NCBI GenBank assembly: GCA_009937635.1
Contig: JAACFF010000018.1
Location: 1 to 34,415, forward strand
Length of the DNA stretch: 34,415 bases
Direction of reading: 5' to 3'
Source of the DNA: Chloroflexota bacterium
Lineage (GTDB): Bacteria; Chloroflexota; Anaerolineae; Promineifilales; Promineifilaceae
Part shown: in pieces, positions 7,576-16,177 of the stretch
Position numbering within the stretch: position 1 is the stretch's first letter
Layout: the number at the start of each line of letters is the position of its first letter
Notes under the pieces: model-generated
Seen by the model: only the letters and a program-made list of their open reading frames with translations
Told to the model about the DNA's origin: nothing
Database searches by the model: none
Made by a program: the position numbers and the translations under genes

Positions 7576-10083
7576 CTAATTGCGCTTCACTGTTTCGACG
7601 ACCTGTGAAGCCTGGCTCAAAAGTGTAGCGGCGGCCTGGGCCCCTTTTTTCGAAGCCTGTAATTTATCCAGGCGATCATGCCAGAAGGCTGATCCGGCGC
7701 TGGCGGCGAAGGCGGTGAGGATGATGCCAACCGTTATCGTTTTGTTGGCTGGCAGCCACGATCTCCAGGCATGCAAAGTATCACCGCTGACAATGATCAC
7801 GTTGAGGCTATCCAGTACGCCGGGAAAGGCCTCGCCCAGCAATCTGATTACATCTATCTGCAGCAGGTAGGCCAGGACCAGGCCGATGACGATGGCTGCG
7901 ACGCGCAAGATGCGCAGCCGGGAGGTTTCTTCGTCCCGCTGCTGGTCAGTACGCTGCATAATAAACTGGGCAGTTGTTTCCGCCGAAAACTCGAATCCTG
8001 GCTGGCCGTTTGCGGCTGATAGATCCTCGAAGCTGGTCACCGTCTCGGGCAAGTTGAAAGTGTCAGGATCCACTTCAGTGACGTCAAAGCCATGGCGTAG
8101 CAGATTCCAAAACGTCTCCACGCGGCTTAATACGGTTGCATTTTGCAGCAGTTGCCGGCCCTCAGCCATGCGGCCGTCAGCAACGGCCGATCTTACCAAC
8201 CTTTCGTAGATAGCTTTGCCTACCTGGCCTACAAAAAGCAGCAAGATCAAGGTAGAAACGGATAGTAAGACCAGCCAAGACCACCAGGGTTGTGTCCAGG
8301 TCAAAAGTTCGAACTGCCCCGACGTACTGCTGGCGCTGGTCGCCTGTAATAACCACAGGATTAGAAGCAAAAACAGGCCAACAAGTAATGAAAGCGCGGT
8401 CGCGCCGTACAACCCGATGAACCATGGTTGGCCACCGCGCCCGCGTGCTTTTCTGATCAGGTATAGCAATAATAGTGAAAGGTAAGCGATGACGAAAAAG
8501 AGCAGGAGCCAGAGTAGCCAGGGGAATGGTTCGAGGCTCGGGATTTGATTGGTTACATATTGCGTTAGCGAGTTGGATCTACTGCTTATTTGCGCCAACC
8601 AGGTTCCATAAAGCGCAAGCGCCGCCAGGAAAAGGGATGGAACGAAGACAGATCGCAAGCGTAGAGGCGGGAAAATGCCGCCGTACCAACTGCGCAAAAT
8701 GCGCCACACCTTGCGCGCCGGACTCTGTGTTTCGTAGCGACGTAGTTCCACTGCGTCTAGGACGTTCTTGACGCTGGAGACGAAGATGTCTGTATTTTGG
8801 GATATGCCCGTTTCCACGATCCTCAGGCGTGAGGCCAACTCCCGCTCGGCCAGATCTACAGACTCCGGCGCAAAGCCAACGCCTTCCAGCATCGGCCGTA
8901 CGTCACTCTCAAAATTGGCCAGAACCTTGGTGCTGCTCCTATCAAATAAGATTTCTTCTTGTTCGTTGAGCCACCCATCGGCGATCTGCACCGACCAGAA
9001 ATGCGCATCTTGCAGGGTGTCAAAGAGGCTTTGCAGAAAATCGTCCGGATTCTGGCCATCAAAAAGGCTGATCTCCTGCGCGATCTGATCGCGCATTGGC
9101 TGTACCGTCTCAGGTTTCAACTGGAGTTGATTCTCCGCAGCGTTGGCCAAACGATTGGTGAAGGCGAACAATTGCTTCTTCAACTGGTAAATATTTTCCT
9201 CTGACACCTCGCCAACTTGCGGCAGCAATTCTTCCGCTTTGCGAAAAGCGTCGCCAAACTCACCACTTGCCACTTGTTCTCGTAAAGCCACAAAATCCGA
9301 GGTGCCCTGTAGAACAGCGCCCAGCGTGCTTCGAATCTCTCGTGACATACGCTTGTATTGTTCGCGAGAAGCGGCGCTGACGCTCAAGCTGGCCAGCTCT
9401 CCGGGCAGGTATTTCTCCATGCGCTCCAGTGCTTCCATAGTTGTTACTTTGCGTTTCAGGCCTACGCCGACTTTGAGACTGTCAATGACCACCTCCGTCC
9501 CCGCGGATACCAGGGCCATGACGGCGAAAAATATTGCCAACCCGGCGAATATACGGGCCAGATCGGCGGGTAGATTGCTGTCATTGACGATTGTGGCCGG
9601 AAGCAATGTCGTCAATCCTCCATTATTGTCGCCTTGCGCATCTCCGACGATGAGATTGTACGGACCATTGCTTACCTCCTGTCCACCCTCCACGAATTCA
9701 GCCCTCACAAGGTGGGTGTTTTGTCCCTGGGGGCTGATCGCGCAATCAAGGAAGGACAATGCTTGTGGTCCATCGTTGGATGTCAGACCGGCCAAGTCCA
9801 CTGGTTGGCGGCACTGTTCGATCAACTGACCCGTCTGGGTTTCCGTCACTGTCAAGACGAGATCCAGCATTGCATCTGCCGGCACGGCCGTTGCTGAGAG
9901 ATTCTCGTAAGTAACCGTGAACGTGGTCTCTTCCCCGCCACCGGCTGATAGGGGGATCGCTTCAATCTCACTGATGGCAAGATCAAAATCAGGTACGCTA
10001 TCCTGGGCCAGAACCGCTGCGCTGGCGCAAACAATCAGCAAACAGGCGAACAGGATGGATCGGAAAACACGGCCATTATTCAT
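7576..10083 (-). CDS. Large multi-pass membrane protein with secreted N-terminal domain, unknown function
   Basis: 835 residues; not recognised as a named family. Signal peptide at 1-26 (ends VLAQD). Residues 30-150 look like one beta-sandwich domain of the CARDB type (TTFTVTYENLSATAVPAD, then VRAEFVEGGQEVSNGPYNL), so outside the cell. A transmembrane helix lies near 180-205 (FAGLAIFFAVMALVSAG), then about 270 mostly helical, charged residues. Four close transmembrane helices lie at about 480-650, then a loop, and two more helices near 745 and 795. The end contains GSAFWHDRLDKLQ, a motif I associate with uncharacterised membrane proteins of Chloroflexota and cyanobacteria. A promoter candidate (TTGACA, 18 bp, CATAAT) lies upstream and GGAG precedes the start by nine bases. 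Stands alone between intergenic spacers. Confidence 0.85.
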   Translation of the reverse strand: MNNGRVFRSILFACLLIVCASAAVLAQDSVPDFDLAISEIEAIPLSAGGGEETTFTVTYENLSATAVPADAMLDLVLTVTETQTGQLIEQCRQPVDLAGLTSNDGPQALSFLDCAISPQGQNTHLVRAEFVEGGQEVSNGPYNLIVGDAQGDNNGGLTTLLPATIVNDSNLPADLARIFAGLAIFFAVMALVSAGTEVVIDSLKVGVGLKRKVTTMEALERMEKYLPGELASLSVSAASREQYKRMSREIRSTLGAVLQGTSDFVALREQVASGEFGDAFRKAEELLPQVGEVSEENIYQLKKQLFAFTNRLANAAENQLQLKPETVQPMRDQIAQEISLFDGQNPDDFLQSLFDTLQDAHFWSVQIADGWLNEQEEILFDRSSTKVLANFESDVRPMLEGVGFAPESVDLAERELASRLRIVETGISQNTDIFVSSVKNVLDAVELRRYETQSPARKVWRILRSWYGGIFPPLRLRSVFVPSLFLAALALYGTWLAQISSRSNSLTQYVTNQIPSLEPFPWLLWLLLFFVIAYLSLLLLYLIRKARGRGGQPWFIGLYGATALSLLVGLFLLLILWLLQATSASSTSGQFELLTWTQPWWSWLVLLSVSTLILLLFVGQVGKAIYERLVRSAVADGRMAEGRQLLQNATVLSRVETFWNLLRHGFDVTEVDPDTFNLPETVTSFEDLSAANGQPGFEFSAETTAQFIMQRTDQQRDEETSRLRILRVAAIVIGLVLAYLLQIDVIRLLGEAFPGVLDSLNVIIVSGDTLHAWRSWLPANKTITVGIILTAFAASAGSAFWHDRLDKLQASKKGAQAAATLLSQASQVVETVKRN

Positions 10084-10147
10084 ATTAGGTACTCCATCTG
10101 ATCAATACAATGGTTCCGCTTAGTACCGCAGTCCCATAAGTGCCTAT

Positions 10148-10177
10148 ATTATGGAGGAGTTACCAATACTATGTCAA
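10148..10177 (-). promoter_or_regulatory. Sigma-70-type promoter for the 835-residue membrane protein
   Basis: On the minus strand TTGACA (10172-10177) is followed after 18 bp by CATAAT (10148-10153). This predicts transcription from about 10141, with a leader of about 58 bases before ATG 10083. Confidence 0.55.
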
Positions 10178-10290
10178 GTAATTTTGGATAATTGGACTTA
10201 GGGAGCCGTTAAGCATGTAGGCCAGAATTCCCGTTTTTGGGTATTCTAGCTACTAGTGTACGGGAAAATCGGGTTAATTCTGAAGCGCCT

Positions 10291-11346
10291 TTAGATACGC
10301 TTCGCCTGCTGGCGACCTAAGAAAGCGGCCAGCAAAAGCAGCGCTATGCCAAGGATCGTAAGTCCAGCGACGAACCAGATTAATGAATCCCCAGCCTGAT
10401 CGAAAATGGCGCCTGACATGGCCGCGGCCGGCACTTGTAGCAGTAATGGCCAAGTGGTCAATTGTGGCACTAACATAGCCAGCCACCAGCTTGCAGGAAT
10501 AAGACTTATTAGAAAGGTAAGAAGAGCGACGAGCAATAGCGACCAGCCTAGCCAACGGGGCACGCCATCTCGCGTCTGTCCGCCAACAAGCGCGGCAAAG
10601 ATGAGCAAGAAAACGAAAGGCAGCCAACTCCAGTAAAGCGCTCCCTTGAGCAGCTGCAGGCGACCTTTAAGCTCTGCCATAGATTCTGGCGAAGCCTGTA
10701 TCAGGCTGTTCAAGACGATAGTTTGCGGGATGATGTCTAGCTGCTGCCGTAAGAGTTCGCCAGCGGCCGGGGCGATGGTTTCCAGAGGAATTAGCGGGGG
10801 CAAACATGTTGGGATGGATTCCAGAACAAGTTCACCGGACAATGCCGCGCCAAGCAGTGTGGCGGCTAACGCCAGACTTTCTTCGGCCGTACAGATAGGG
10901 AGAAGATCCAAGGCTCCTGATACCAAATTAGTGGCGTCACGGCTTATGTGGGTCTTAAATGGCTCCATGTCCAGCTCGAGAACTGGCATGGGATCCGGCC
11001 CCTCAAGCCATTGGTAAAAGCTATTGAGTCCTTGCGCGGCGTATTGCAATTGCAGTTCCGGCGGCAAAATTGTTTGATGAAGTTCAGATTGCGCCGAAAT
11101 CGTAGCCAGCGCCTCTCCTAAAACGGAATCCTCGGCAACTCCCAGTTGGGAAGGTATCGTGCGCAGGAGCGTTTCGGAAAGCACATTTGATGAGGAAGGG
11201 CCCACTATATGCTCGGCTATGAGATTGAGCATGGATTCGGGAGAATAGAGTATCTGCCCAACCTGTAGTCCGAACAAGGATAGGGGTAACAAGAGCACTA
11301 CGATCAATGTGATTAGAGTTGCTATAAGCCGCAAGAAATTACGCAT
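10291..11346 (-). CDS. Membrane protein of unknown function
   Basis: 351 residues from the ATG at 11346, chosen because GGAGAG lies immediately upstream (11351-11356) while the earlier in-frame ATG at 11367 has none. One transmembrane helix at the N-terminus (LIATLITLIVVLLLPLSLFG), a long polar region of about 190 residues (ILYSPESMLNLIAEHIVG, repeated LLRT/LLPPEL helices) likely outside the membrane, then about four hydrophobic segments between 230 and 345 (YWSWLPFVFLLIFAALVGG, WSLLLVALLTFLISLIPASWW, FVAGLTILGIALLLLAAFLG). The end RQQAKRI is basic, consistent with a cytoplasmic C-terminus. No family recognised. Alone between spacers. A 22-bp dispersed repeat begins 17 bases upstream of the start. 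Confidence 0.82.
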   Translation of the reverse strand: MRNFLRLIATLITLIVVLLLPLSLFGLQVGQILYSPESMLNLIAEHIVGPSSSNVLSETLLRTIPSQLGVAEDSVLGEALATISAQSELHQTILPPELQLQYAAQGLNSFYQWLEGPDPMPVLELDMEPFKTHISRDATNLVSGALDLLPICTAEESLALAATLLGAALSGELVLESIPTCLPPLIPLETIAPAAGELLRQQLDIIPQTIVLNSLIQASPESMAELKGRLQLLKGALYWSWLPFVFLLIFAALVGGQTRDGVPRWLGWSLLLVALLTFLISLIPASWWLAMLVPQLTTWPLLLQVPAAAMSGAIFDQAGDSLIWFVAGLTILGIALLLLAAFLGRQQAKRI

Positions 11347-11362
11347 AGTCCTCTCCAGAAAA

Positions 11363-11384
11363 ATCAAAGATTTCGCAGATTGAA
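11363..11384 (+). repeat. Dispersed 22-bp repeat, copy 1
   Basis: The 22 bases starting ATCAAAGATTTCGCAGATTG are identical to 31454-31475 in the same orientation. Copy 1 lies in the leader of the 351-residue membrane protein. Flanks differ, so this is a short dispersed repeat rather than part of a longer duplication. Confidence 0.6.
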
Positions 11385-11501
11385 ATGATAAAATATTGCT
11401 GCAAATGATCTGGACATTCGTTCATAGTGGTAGGATGCCGGGCAAGCTGCCTCCACCTGTAATCGGACGCACTGCATCTTACGATCCCACAAGAACCGCC
11501 A

Positions 11502-12320
11502 TTAGGCAAGCCGGTCGCCCCTATTATTTTGTGTAGACTCGGCGGCTGCGATTTCTTGAAGAAACTTTTCCAAGCGCTTGAAGTGTGAGCCTTTCCAGTA
11601 AATCTGACTGCACGTTTCGCAAATCTGGAATTGATGGTAGTAAAGCTTTGTTTTAGGCTGCAAACGATCCAGGATACGTTCTTTAGCCACCGGGCGTAAA
11701 CGGCCGTTGCAACGCAAGCACCGGCGCCACGCGTCTATTTGATCAGTGATTTGGAAACGATGCAGAACCGCCAAAACCTGTTCCTGCGCGTCTTTGCTGC
11801 GCAGGCAGTAGCCGTAGACAACCTGGCCTCGCTTTAGTAAACCTCGATCCCGGGTCAACAAAATACATCCTTCATCCTGGGCCAGTTGTGCCAGTTGCGC
11901 GTCGTCGAACTTATTATTGAAGTATAAGGTGTCAAAGCCCAGCAGTCGTAAATAGCGGGCCAGCTTTCCCAGATGATTGTCTAATAGAAAACGTACCGGA
12001 TTTGGCAGCGGCGGACGCAACGAGATGGGGGGACGAATATCCGAAGATGAGAACGCAGGATAGACGCTGATTCGATCGCCGGACTGCACCAGATAGGTGA
12101 AGTCCTTAGGTTGGCCATTGACGACGATCAGTTCAGTCTCTGTGTGCGGCACGCCAATGGATTCAATCAGATGCTTTATGGACTGCGTGCCATCATAAGC
12201 GGGATAATGAAACGATTCGTGCCTCCAGCGTGCCGGCAAAAAATCGTTGAGGTCGGCATAAAAGCGAAACGTAGCCAGGGCCAAGTCTTCAGCCGTCAGA
12301 GCTCTTTCTCCTTTGGCCAA
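11502..12320 (-). CDS. Mut7-C nuclease with N-terminal ubiquitin-like domain and zinc ribbon
   Basis: 272 residues. Residues about 15-95 match the ubiquitin/MoaD-like domain found before Mut7-C (ATFRFYADLNDFLP, VPHTETELIVVNG, SVYPAF). Residues about 108-270 are the Mut7-C PIN-like RNase domain: RFLLDNHLGKLARYLRLLGFDTLYF with the first acidic residue, then DEGCILLTRDRGLL with the second acidic cluster. A C-terminal zinc ribbon is formed by CLRCNG and CETC. This is a known family of predicted RNA-processing nucleases; the target is unknown. The frame opens with TTG at 12320, inside the end of tex. A CTG or a TTG (12284) just after the AAGGAG in the tex tail are alternatives, so the first 7-12 residues are uncertain. 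Coupled to tex. Confidence 0.88.
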   Translation of the reverse strand: MAKGERALTAEDLALATFRFYADLNDFLPARWRHESFHYPAYDGTQSIKHLIESIGVPHTETELIVVNGQPKDFTYLVQSGDRISVYPAFSSSDIRPPISLRPPLPNPVRFLLDNHLGKLARYLRLLGFDTLYFNNKFDDAQLAQLAQDEGCILLTRDRGLLKRGQVVYGYCLRSKDAQEQVLAVLHRFQITDQIDAWRRCLRCNGRLRPVAKERILDRLQPKTKLYYHQFQICETCSQIYWKGSHFKRLEKFLQEIAAAESTQNNRGDRLA

Positions 12321-14431
12321 CCGAGACTGATCCGGCCACGTGTCTTGTCAACCTTGAGGATCGCCACGTCGAGTGTATTGCCTACGTCGAGACGGGTATC
12401 GCGTGGTATTTGGCTGCGATGCAGCAGGCCATCTTGCTTAACGCCAATGTCAATGAAGGCGCCGAAGTCGACGACGTTACGCACCGTGCCAGTGAGCAAT
12501 AACCCCGGCTCTAAATCATCCATCGTAAGTACATCACTGCGCAAAATTGGCGCAGGTAGGTCTGAACGCGGATCTCTGCCAGGGCGCATAAGTTGCTCGA
12601 GAATGTCTTCAAGTGTGGGCAGCCCTGTTCCCAGTTCGGCAGCCAACTCCGCCGTGGGTTTTATACTGGAAAGGACGGCTTCGCGCCGCGTTGAGTCCCC
12701 TTCGTTAACGAGATCGGCTCGTTGCAGGAGCGCAATGGCCGTATCATAGCTCTCGGGGTGGATGGCGCTGGCATCCAGCGGATTTTCGCCATCAAGAATG
12801 CGCAAGAAACCGGCGGACTGTTCAAACGCCTTGCTGCCTAGACCATTGACCTTGAGTAAGGTTTGGCGATTGGGGAAGCGGCCGTTTTTATCACGATAAA
12901 CGACCACCCGCTCCGACAACTTAGGCCCAATACCCGACACATGGGTCAGCAAGGCGGGTGAGGCCGTGTTGACATCTACACCCACTTGATTGACGACACT
13001 CTCCACGACACCCTCTAGTGCTTCCGATAATTGCTTCTGGTTAACATCGTGTTGGTACAGGCCCACGCCGATGGACTTTGGATCGATCTTGACTAGTTCC
13101 GCCAGCGGATCAAGAGCACGCCGTCCGATGGAAACTGCTCCACGCAAGCTAACGTCCAAATCAGGTAGTTCAGCGCGGGCCAATTTACTGGCACTGTAGA
13201 CACTGGCGCCTGCCTCATTGACGATTAGATAATGTACGGATCCTAATTTGCTCGTCAATTCGGCAGCCAACTTTTCCGTTTCGCGGGAAGCTGTGCCGTT
13301 GCCAATGGCGATTAAAGTGACCTTGTGACGCCTGACCAGGAGCGAAAGCGTCTTAAGAGCGTCTCCCCATCTTCGTTGTGGCTGGTGCGGATAGATAGTA
13401 GCTGTTTCTAAGAGCTTGCCCGTGGCATCCAAAACGGCGACTTTGCAGCCGGTGCGATACGCCGGATCGACTGCCAGAACGATGTGGCCGGATAGTGGGG
13501 GCTGGTTCATCAATCCCCGCAGGTTTCGTGCAAATATTGTGATAGCATGCTTCTCCGCTTTTTCGCTCAAGGTACGGCGTACGTCCCGTTTGATGGCGGG
13601 CAGCAGTAATCTTTGTGCGGCGTCGTTGATGGCCATCTGCAACTGCTCTGAAAGCGGTGAACGGCGGTCAGGCCGAAAAGCAGAGCGGATTGATAGTAAC
13701 CAGTTGCGCTCATCAATGTCGATATCGACACGAAGAATCTTGGCCGACTCGCCACGATTGATGGCCAAAATTTGGTGCGGCTTCAGGCGGTCTACACGCC
13801 CTTCATAAGCGTAGTAAAGTTCATAAACTTGCTTGTCGTCGGCAGCCTTTTTTATCTTTTGGCAAGATAGAGTTCCCCACTGCAGCGCTTTCTTACGAAT
13901 CATGTGCCGCACACCGGCTTGGTCGCTAATCGTCTCGGCGACGATATCTCGCGCGCCGGCCAACGCCTCCTCACATGTTGGAACTTCCTCGCCTACGAAC
14001 GGAGCGGCAATTTGGGCCACAGTCTGTGACGAAAGCGTCTGTGCCAGTATTAATTCGGCCAATGGTTGCAGTCCCTTTTCACGGGCCATGCTGGCCCGCG
14101 TGCGTCGTTTGGGTTTGTAGGGCAGATATAGATCTTCCAGGGCTGTTGGCGTGGCGGCTGCCTGGATGCGCTTTCTAAGTTCGGGTGTCAACTTACCCTG
14201 TTCGGCAATCGAGTCCAAGATCGTTTCTCGACGTTCATCCAAAGACCGCAGACGCTTTAACCGCTCTTGTATCTGGCGCAGCTGCTCTTCGTCCAGGCTA
14301 TCTGTCGTCTCCTTGCGGTAACGGGCGACGAAGGGCACGGTGTTGCCACTGTCCAGCAGTTCAATAGCCGCATCCACCTGGGACGGCCGTATTTGCAGTT
14401 CTGATCCGATATGTTTCGCGTAAATGGACAT
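12296..14431 (-). CDS. tex: Tex-family RNA-binding transcription accessory protein
   Basis: 711 residues in the usual Tex order: N-terminal helical domain (IGSELQIRPSQVDAAIELLD, FVARYRKETT), YqgF/RNase H-like domain from about 318 (AVDPAYRTGCKVAVLD, ATIYPHQP, AIGNGTASRETE), helix-hairpin-helix pair at about 495-550 (VNTASPALLTHVSGIG, LLKVNGLGSKAFEQSAGFLRI) and a C-terminal S1 domain (GTVRNVVDFGAFIDIG, DGLLHRSQI). It ends soon after the S1 domain, so it is some 50 residues shorter than the E. coli type. It binds nucleic acids and affects transcription and toxin expression in other bacteria. TATAAT on the minus strand ends six bases before the ATG, which suggests a leaderless mRNA. The start overlaps nothing; the end overlaps the Mut7-C gene by 25 bases. 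Confidence 0.97.
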   Translation of the reverse strand: MSIYAKHIGSELQIRPSQVDAAIELLDSGNTVPFVARYRKETTDSLDEEQLRQIQERLKRLRSLDERRETILDSIAEQGKLTPELRKRIQAAATPTALEDLYLPYKPKRRTRASMAREKGLQPLAELILAQTLSSQTVAQIAAPFVGEEVPTCEEALAGARDIVAETISDQAGVRHMIRKKALQWGTLSCQKIKKAADDKQVYELYYAYEGRVDRLKPHQILAINRGESAKILRVDIDIDERNWLLSIRSAFRPDRRSPLSEQLQMAINDAAQRLLLPAIKRDVRRTLSEKAEKHAITIFARNLRGLMNQPPLSGHIVLAVDPAYRTGCKVAVLDATGKLLETATIYPHQPQRRWGDALKTLSLLVRRHKVTLIAIGNGTASRETEKLAAELTSKLGSVHYLIVNEAGASVYSASKLARAELPDLDVSLRGAVSIGRRALDPLAELVKIDPKSIGVGLYQHDVNQKQLSEALEGVVESVVNQVGVDVNTASPALLTHVSGIGPKLSERVVVYRDKNGRFPNRQTLLKVNGLGSKAFEQSAGFLRILDGENPLDASAIHPESYDTAIALLQRADLVNEGDSTRREAVLSSIKPTAELAAELGTGLPTLEDILEQLMRPGRDPRSDLPAPILRSDVLTMDDLEPGLLLTGTVRNVVDFGAFIDIGVKQDGLLHRSQIPRDTRLDVGNTLDVAILKVDKTRGRISLGWPKEKEL

Positions 14432-14437
14432 CTGCGA

Positions 14438-14443
14438 ATTATA
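14438..14443 (-). promoter_or_regulatory. -10 element positioned for a leaderless tex transcript
   Basis: TATAAT on the minus strand at 14438-14443 is six bases from ATG 14431, placing the expected start of transcription at the start codon. No good -35 is seen at 16-18 bp: TGGAAC is the best at 17 bp, and a perfect TTGACA (14475-14480) is 31 bp away. Confidence 0.4.
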
Positions 14444-14473
14444 ATCCAGGATGGTGCTGTGTTCCAGATTTGC

Positions 14474-14502
14474 TTGTCAACTCATACGGTTTACGTTAGG
14501 AT
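14474..14502 (+). promoter_or_regulatory. Candidate promoter of the uxaC-uxaE cassette
   Basis: TTGTCA (14474-14479), 17-bp spacer, TAGGAT (14497-14502), giving a start near 14509. The LacI-type palindrome begins six bases later, the classic place for repression. The region 14432-14734 otherwise holds only very short reading frames with no support. Confidence 0.45.
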
Positions 14503-14514
14503 TTCAGAACGTAC

Positions 14515-14526
14515 GTTAGCGCTAAC
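14515..14526. promoter_or_regulatory. LacI-family-type operator, GTTAGCGCTAAC
   Basis: Perfect 12-bp palindrome with the central CG typical of LacI-family operators. A half-site ACGTTAG at 14493-14499 is repeated at 14513-14519, 20 bp apart. Located just downstream of the candidate promoter and 208 bases before uxaC. No LacI-type regulator gene is in the window. Confidence 0.6.
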
Positions 14527-14734
14527 ATTACGTTTCAGAGGAGTTCACACCGGCTGCACCGGCCACCATGAATGAAAATTGGTAAGGAGCAATGACTCTG
14601 GTCATCTCATCGCTGAAGTGATCACGCCAAGCCAATTTCAAGGAAGGTCGTTCATAAGTTCTTTTGTAGAACCCTTGTGGAGCGAATGTTCTTTACAACA
14701 CTCGTAGCCAGACCGTGGGAGCAAGGAAAGATTC

Positions 14735-16162
14735 ATGCAACTTAAAACGACATCTCACCTAGCTGAAGATCGTTATTTCGACCCAGACCCGGGACAAAAG
14801 AAGGTGGCTTTAGAGCTCTACCGCTCCATTGCCACGCTTCCGCTCGTTTGCCCCCATGGCCATGTGGACCCCCGTCTTTTTGCTGAAGATGATTTTCGAT
14901 TCGAAAATCCGGCGGCGCTGTTGATCATCCCTGATCACTACATCTATCGTATGCTCTATTCCCAAGGCATTTCCCTGGAAGACCTTGGCATTCCGCGCCA
15001 AGATGGTGGCGAAGTGGAGAGCGACCCGCGCCGTATCTGGCAGATGTTTGCCGAGCATTTTAATCTGTTCCGCGGCACGCCTACGGGTATGTGGTTGGCC
15101 GATGAAATGTTTGGGGTCCTAGGCGTAATTGAAAAGCTAACCGGGGAATCAGCGCAAGCTGTCTACGATCAAATTGAGGCAAAGTTACAGGAACCGCAAT
15201 TTAACCCTCGCCGGCTCTATGAGCAGTTCAATATCGAAGTGCTATGTACTACGGATGCCGCTACGGACACCCTGGAATATCACCAGGCGATCCGTGATTC
15301 GGGCTGGCAAGGGCGTATACTGCCCACCTTTCGCCCTGATGCTGTGGTCAATATTGATATGCTCAGCTGGCGGCAGCATATTGATGCCCTTAGCGACGTT
15401 AGTGGAATTACGGTGCGCGATTATGCTACTTTCATTCAAGCGCTAGAGAGCCGTCGTGCTTTCTTTAAGGAAATGGGCGCTACGGCCACTGACCATGCGG
15501 CGCTGTCCCCGTACACGGCCGTGCTATCATCCCCAGAGGCCGAGGCTATCTTGCAGCGGGCGTTTAAAGGTGATGCAACGGCGCAAGATGCCATGCGCTT
15601 TACCGGACACATGCTCATTGAAATGGCGCGTATGAGTGTTGAAGACGGGCTCGTGATGCAGCTTCATCCCGGTTCCTATCGCAATCACAACCGGGTTGTT
15701 TTTGAGCGTTTTGGCCTGGATAAAGGCGCAGATATCCCCTTGCCAACCGAATATACGCGTAATTTGCAGCCTCTTCTAGCTAGATTTGGCAGCGAAAAGC
15801 GCTTTGATTTGATTCTATTCACCCTGGACGAAACGACCTACGGCCGTGAGTTGGCGCCGCTGGCCGGCCATTATCCCGCTGTGAAGTTGGGACCCCCCTG
15901 GTGGTTTTACGATAGCCTTGAAGGGATGAGACGTTATTTTGACCAGGTCATGGAAACTGCCGGCATCTACAATACCGCCGGGTTTAACGATGATACGCGC
16001 GCCTTTCCTTCCATCCCCGCGCGGCATGATTTATGGCGGCGAGCCGCAACCAATTGGCTGGCAGGTTTGGTTGTGCGCAGCATCGTCGATATGGACGATG
16101 CGCTCGATATGGCGCACGACCTGGCCTATGGCCTGGCGAAACGTGCTTATCATCTTGATTAA
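14735..16162 (+). CDS. uxaC: Uronate isomerase
   Basis: Amidohydrolase-fold isomerase that converts D-glucuronate to D-fructuronate and D-galacturonate to D-tagaturonate. 475 residues, the usual length. Visible: PHGHVDP with metal ligands His41 and His43, the N-terminal YFDPDPGQ, WRQHIDALSDVSGI, MQLHPGSYRNHN in the middle, and the C-terminal PPWWFYDSLEGMRRYFDQV and NDTRAFPSIPARHDLWRR-like run. AAGGAAAG four bases before ATG 14735 supports the start. It is followed 15 bases later by uxaE on the same strand, so the pair forms a galacturonate-first cassette. Downstream steps (fructuronate reductase, mannonate dehydratase, kinase) are absent from the window. A LacI-type operator lies upstream. 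Confidence 0.97.
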   Translation: MQLKTTSHLAEDRYFDPDPGQKKVALELYRSIATLPLVCPHGHVDPRLFAEDDFRFENPAALLIIPDHYIYRMLYSQGISLEDLGIPRQDGGEVESDPRRIWQMFAEHFNLFRGTPTGMWLADEMFGVLGVIEKLTGESAQAVYDQIEAKLQEPQFNPRRLYEQFNIEVLCTTDAATDTLEYHQAIRDSGWQGRILPTFRPDAVVNIDMLSWRQHIDALSDVSGITVRDYATFIQALESRRAFFKEMGATATDHAALSPYTAVLSSPEAEAILQRAFKGDATAQDAMRFTGHMLIEMARMSVEDGLVMQLHPGSYRNHNRVVFERFGLDKGADIPLPTEYTRNLQPLLARFGSEKRFDLILFTLDETTYGRELAPLAGHYPAVKLGPPWWFYDSLEGMRRYFDQVMETAGIYNTAGFNDDTRAFPSIPARHDLWRRAATNWLAGLVVRSIVDMDDALDMAHDLAYGLAKRAYHLD

Positions 16163-16177
16163 GAAGTGAGAAAATCC

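Noticed and set aside
9239-9829. 196-codon plus-strand frame opposite the 835-residue membrane protein
   Set aside because: Antisense shadow with Ser/Arg/Pro-rich sequence, no motif and no start signal.
10230-10275. TTCCCGT/ACGGGAA inverted repeat after the 351-residue membrane protein gene
   Set aside because: Seven-pair stem with a loop of about 27 bases and no T-run; may be chance.
14527-14734. Leader peptide upstream of uxaC
   Set aside because: Frames of 5-19 codons exist, but none has a convincing ribosome-binding site or a linked terminator and antiterminator.
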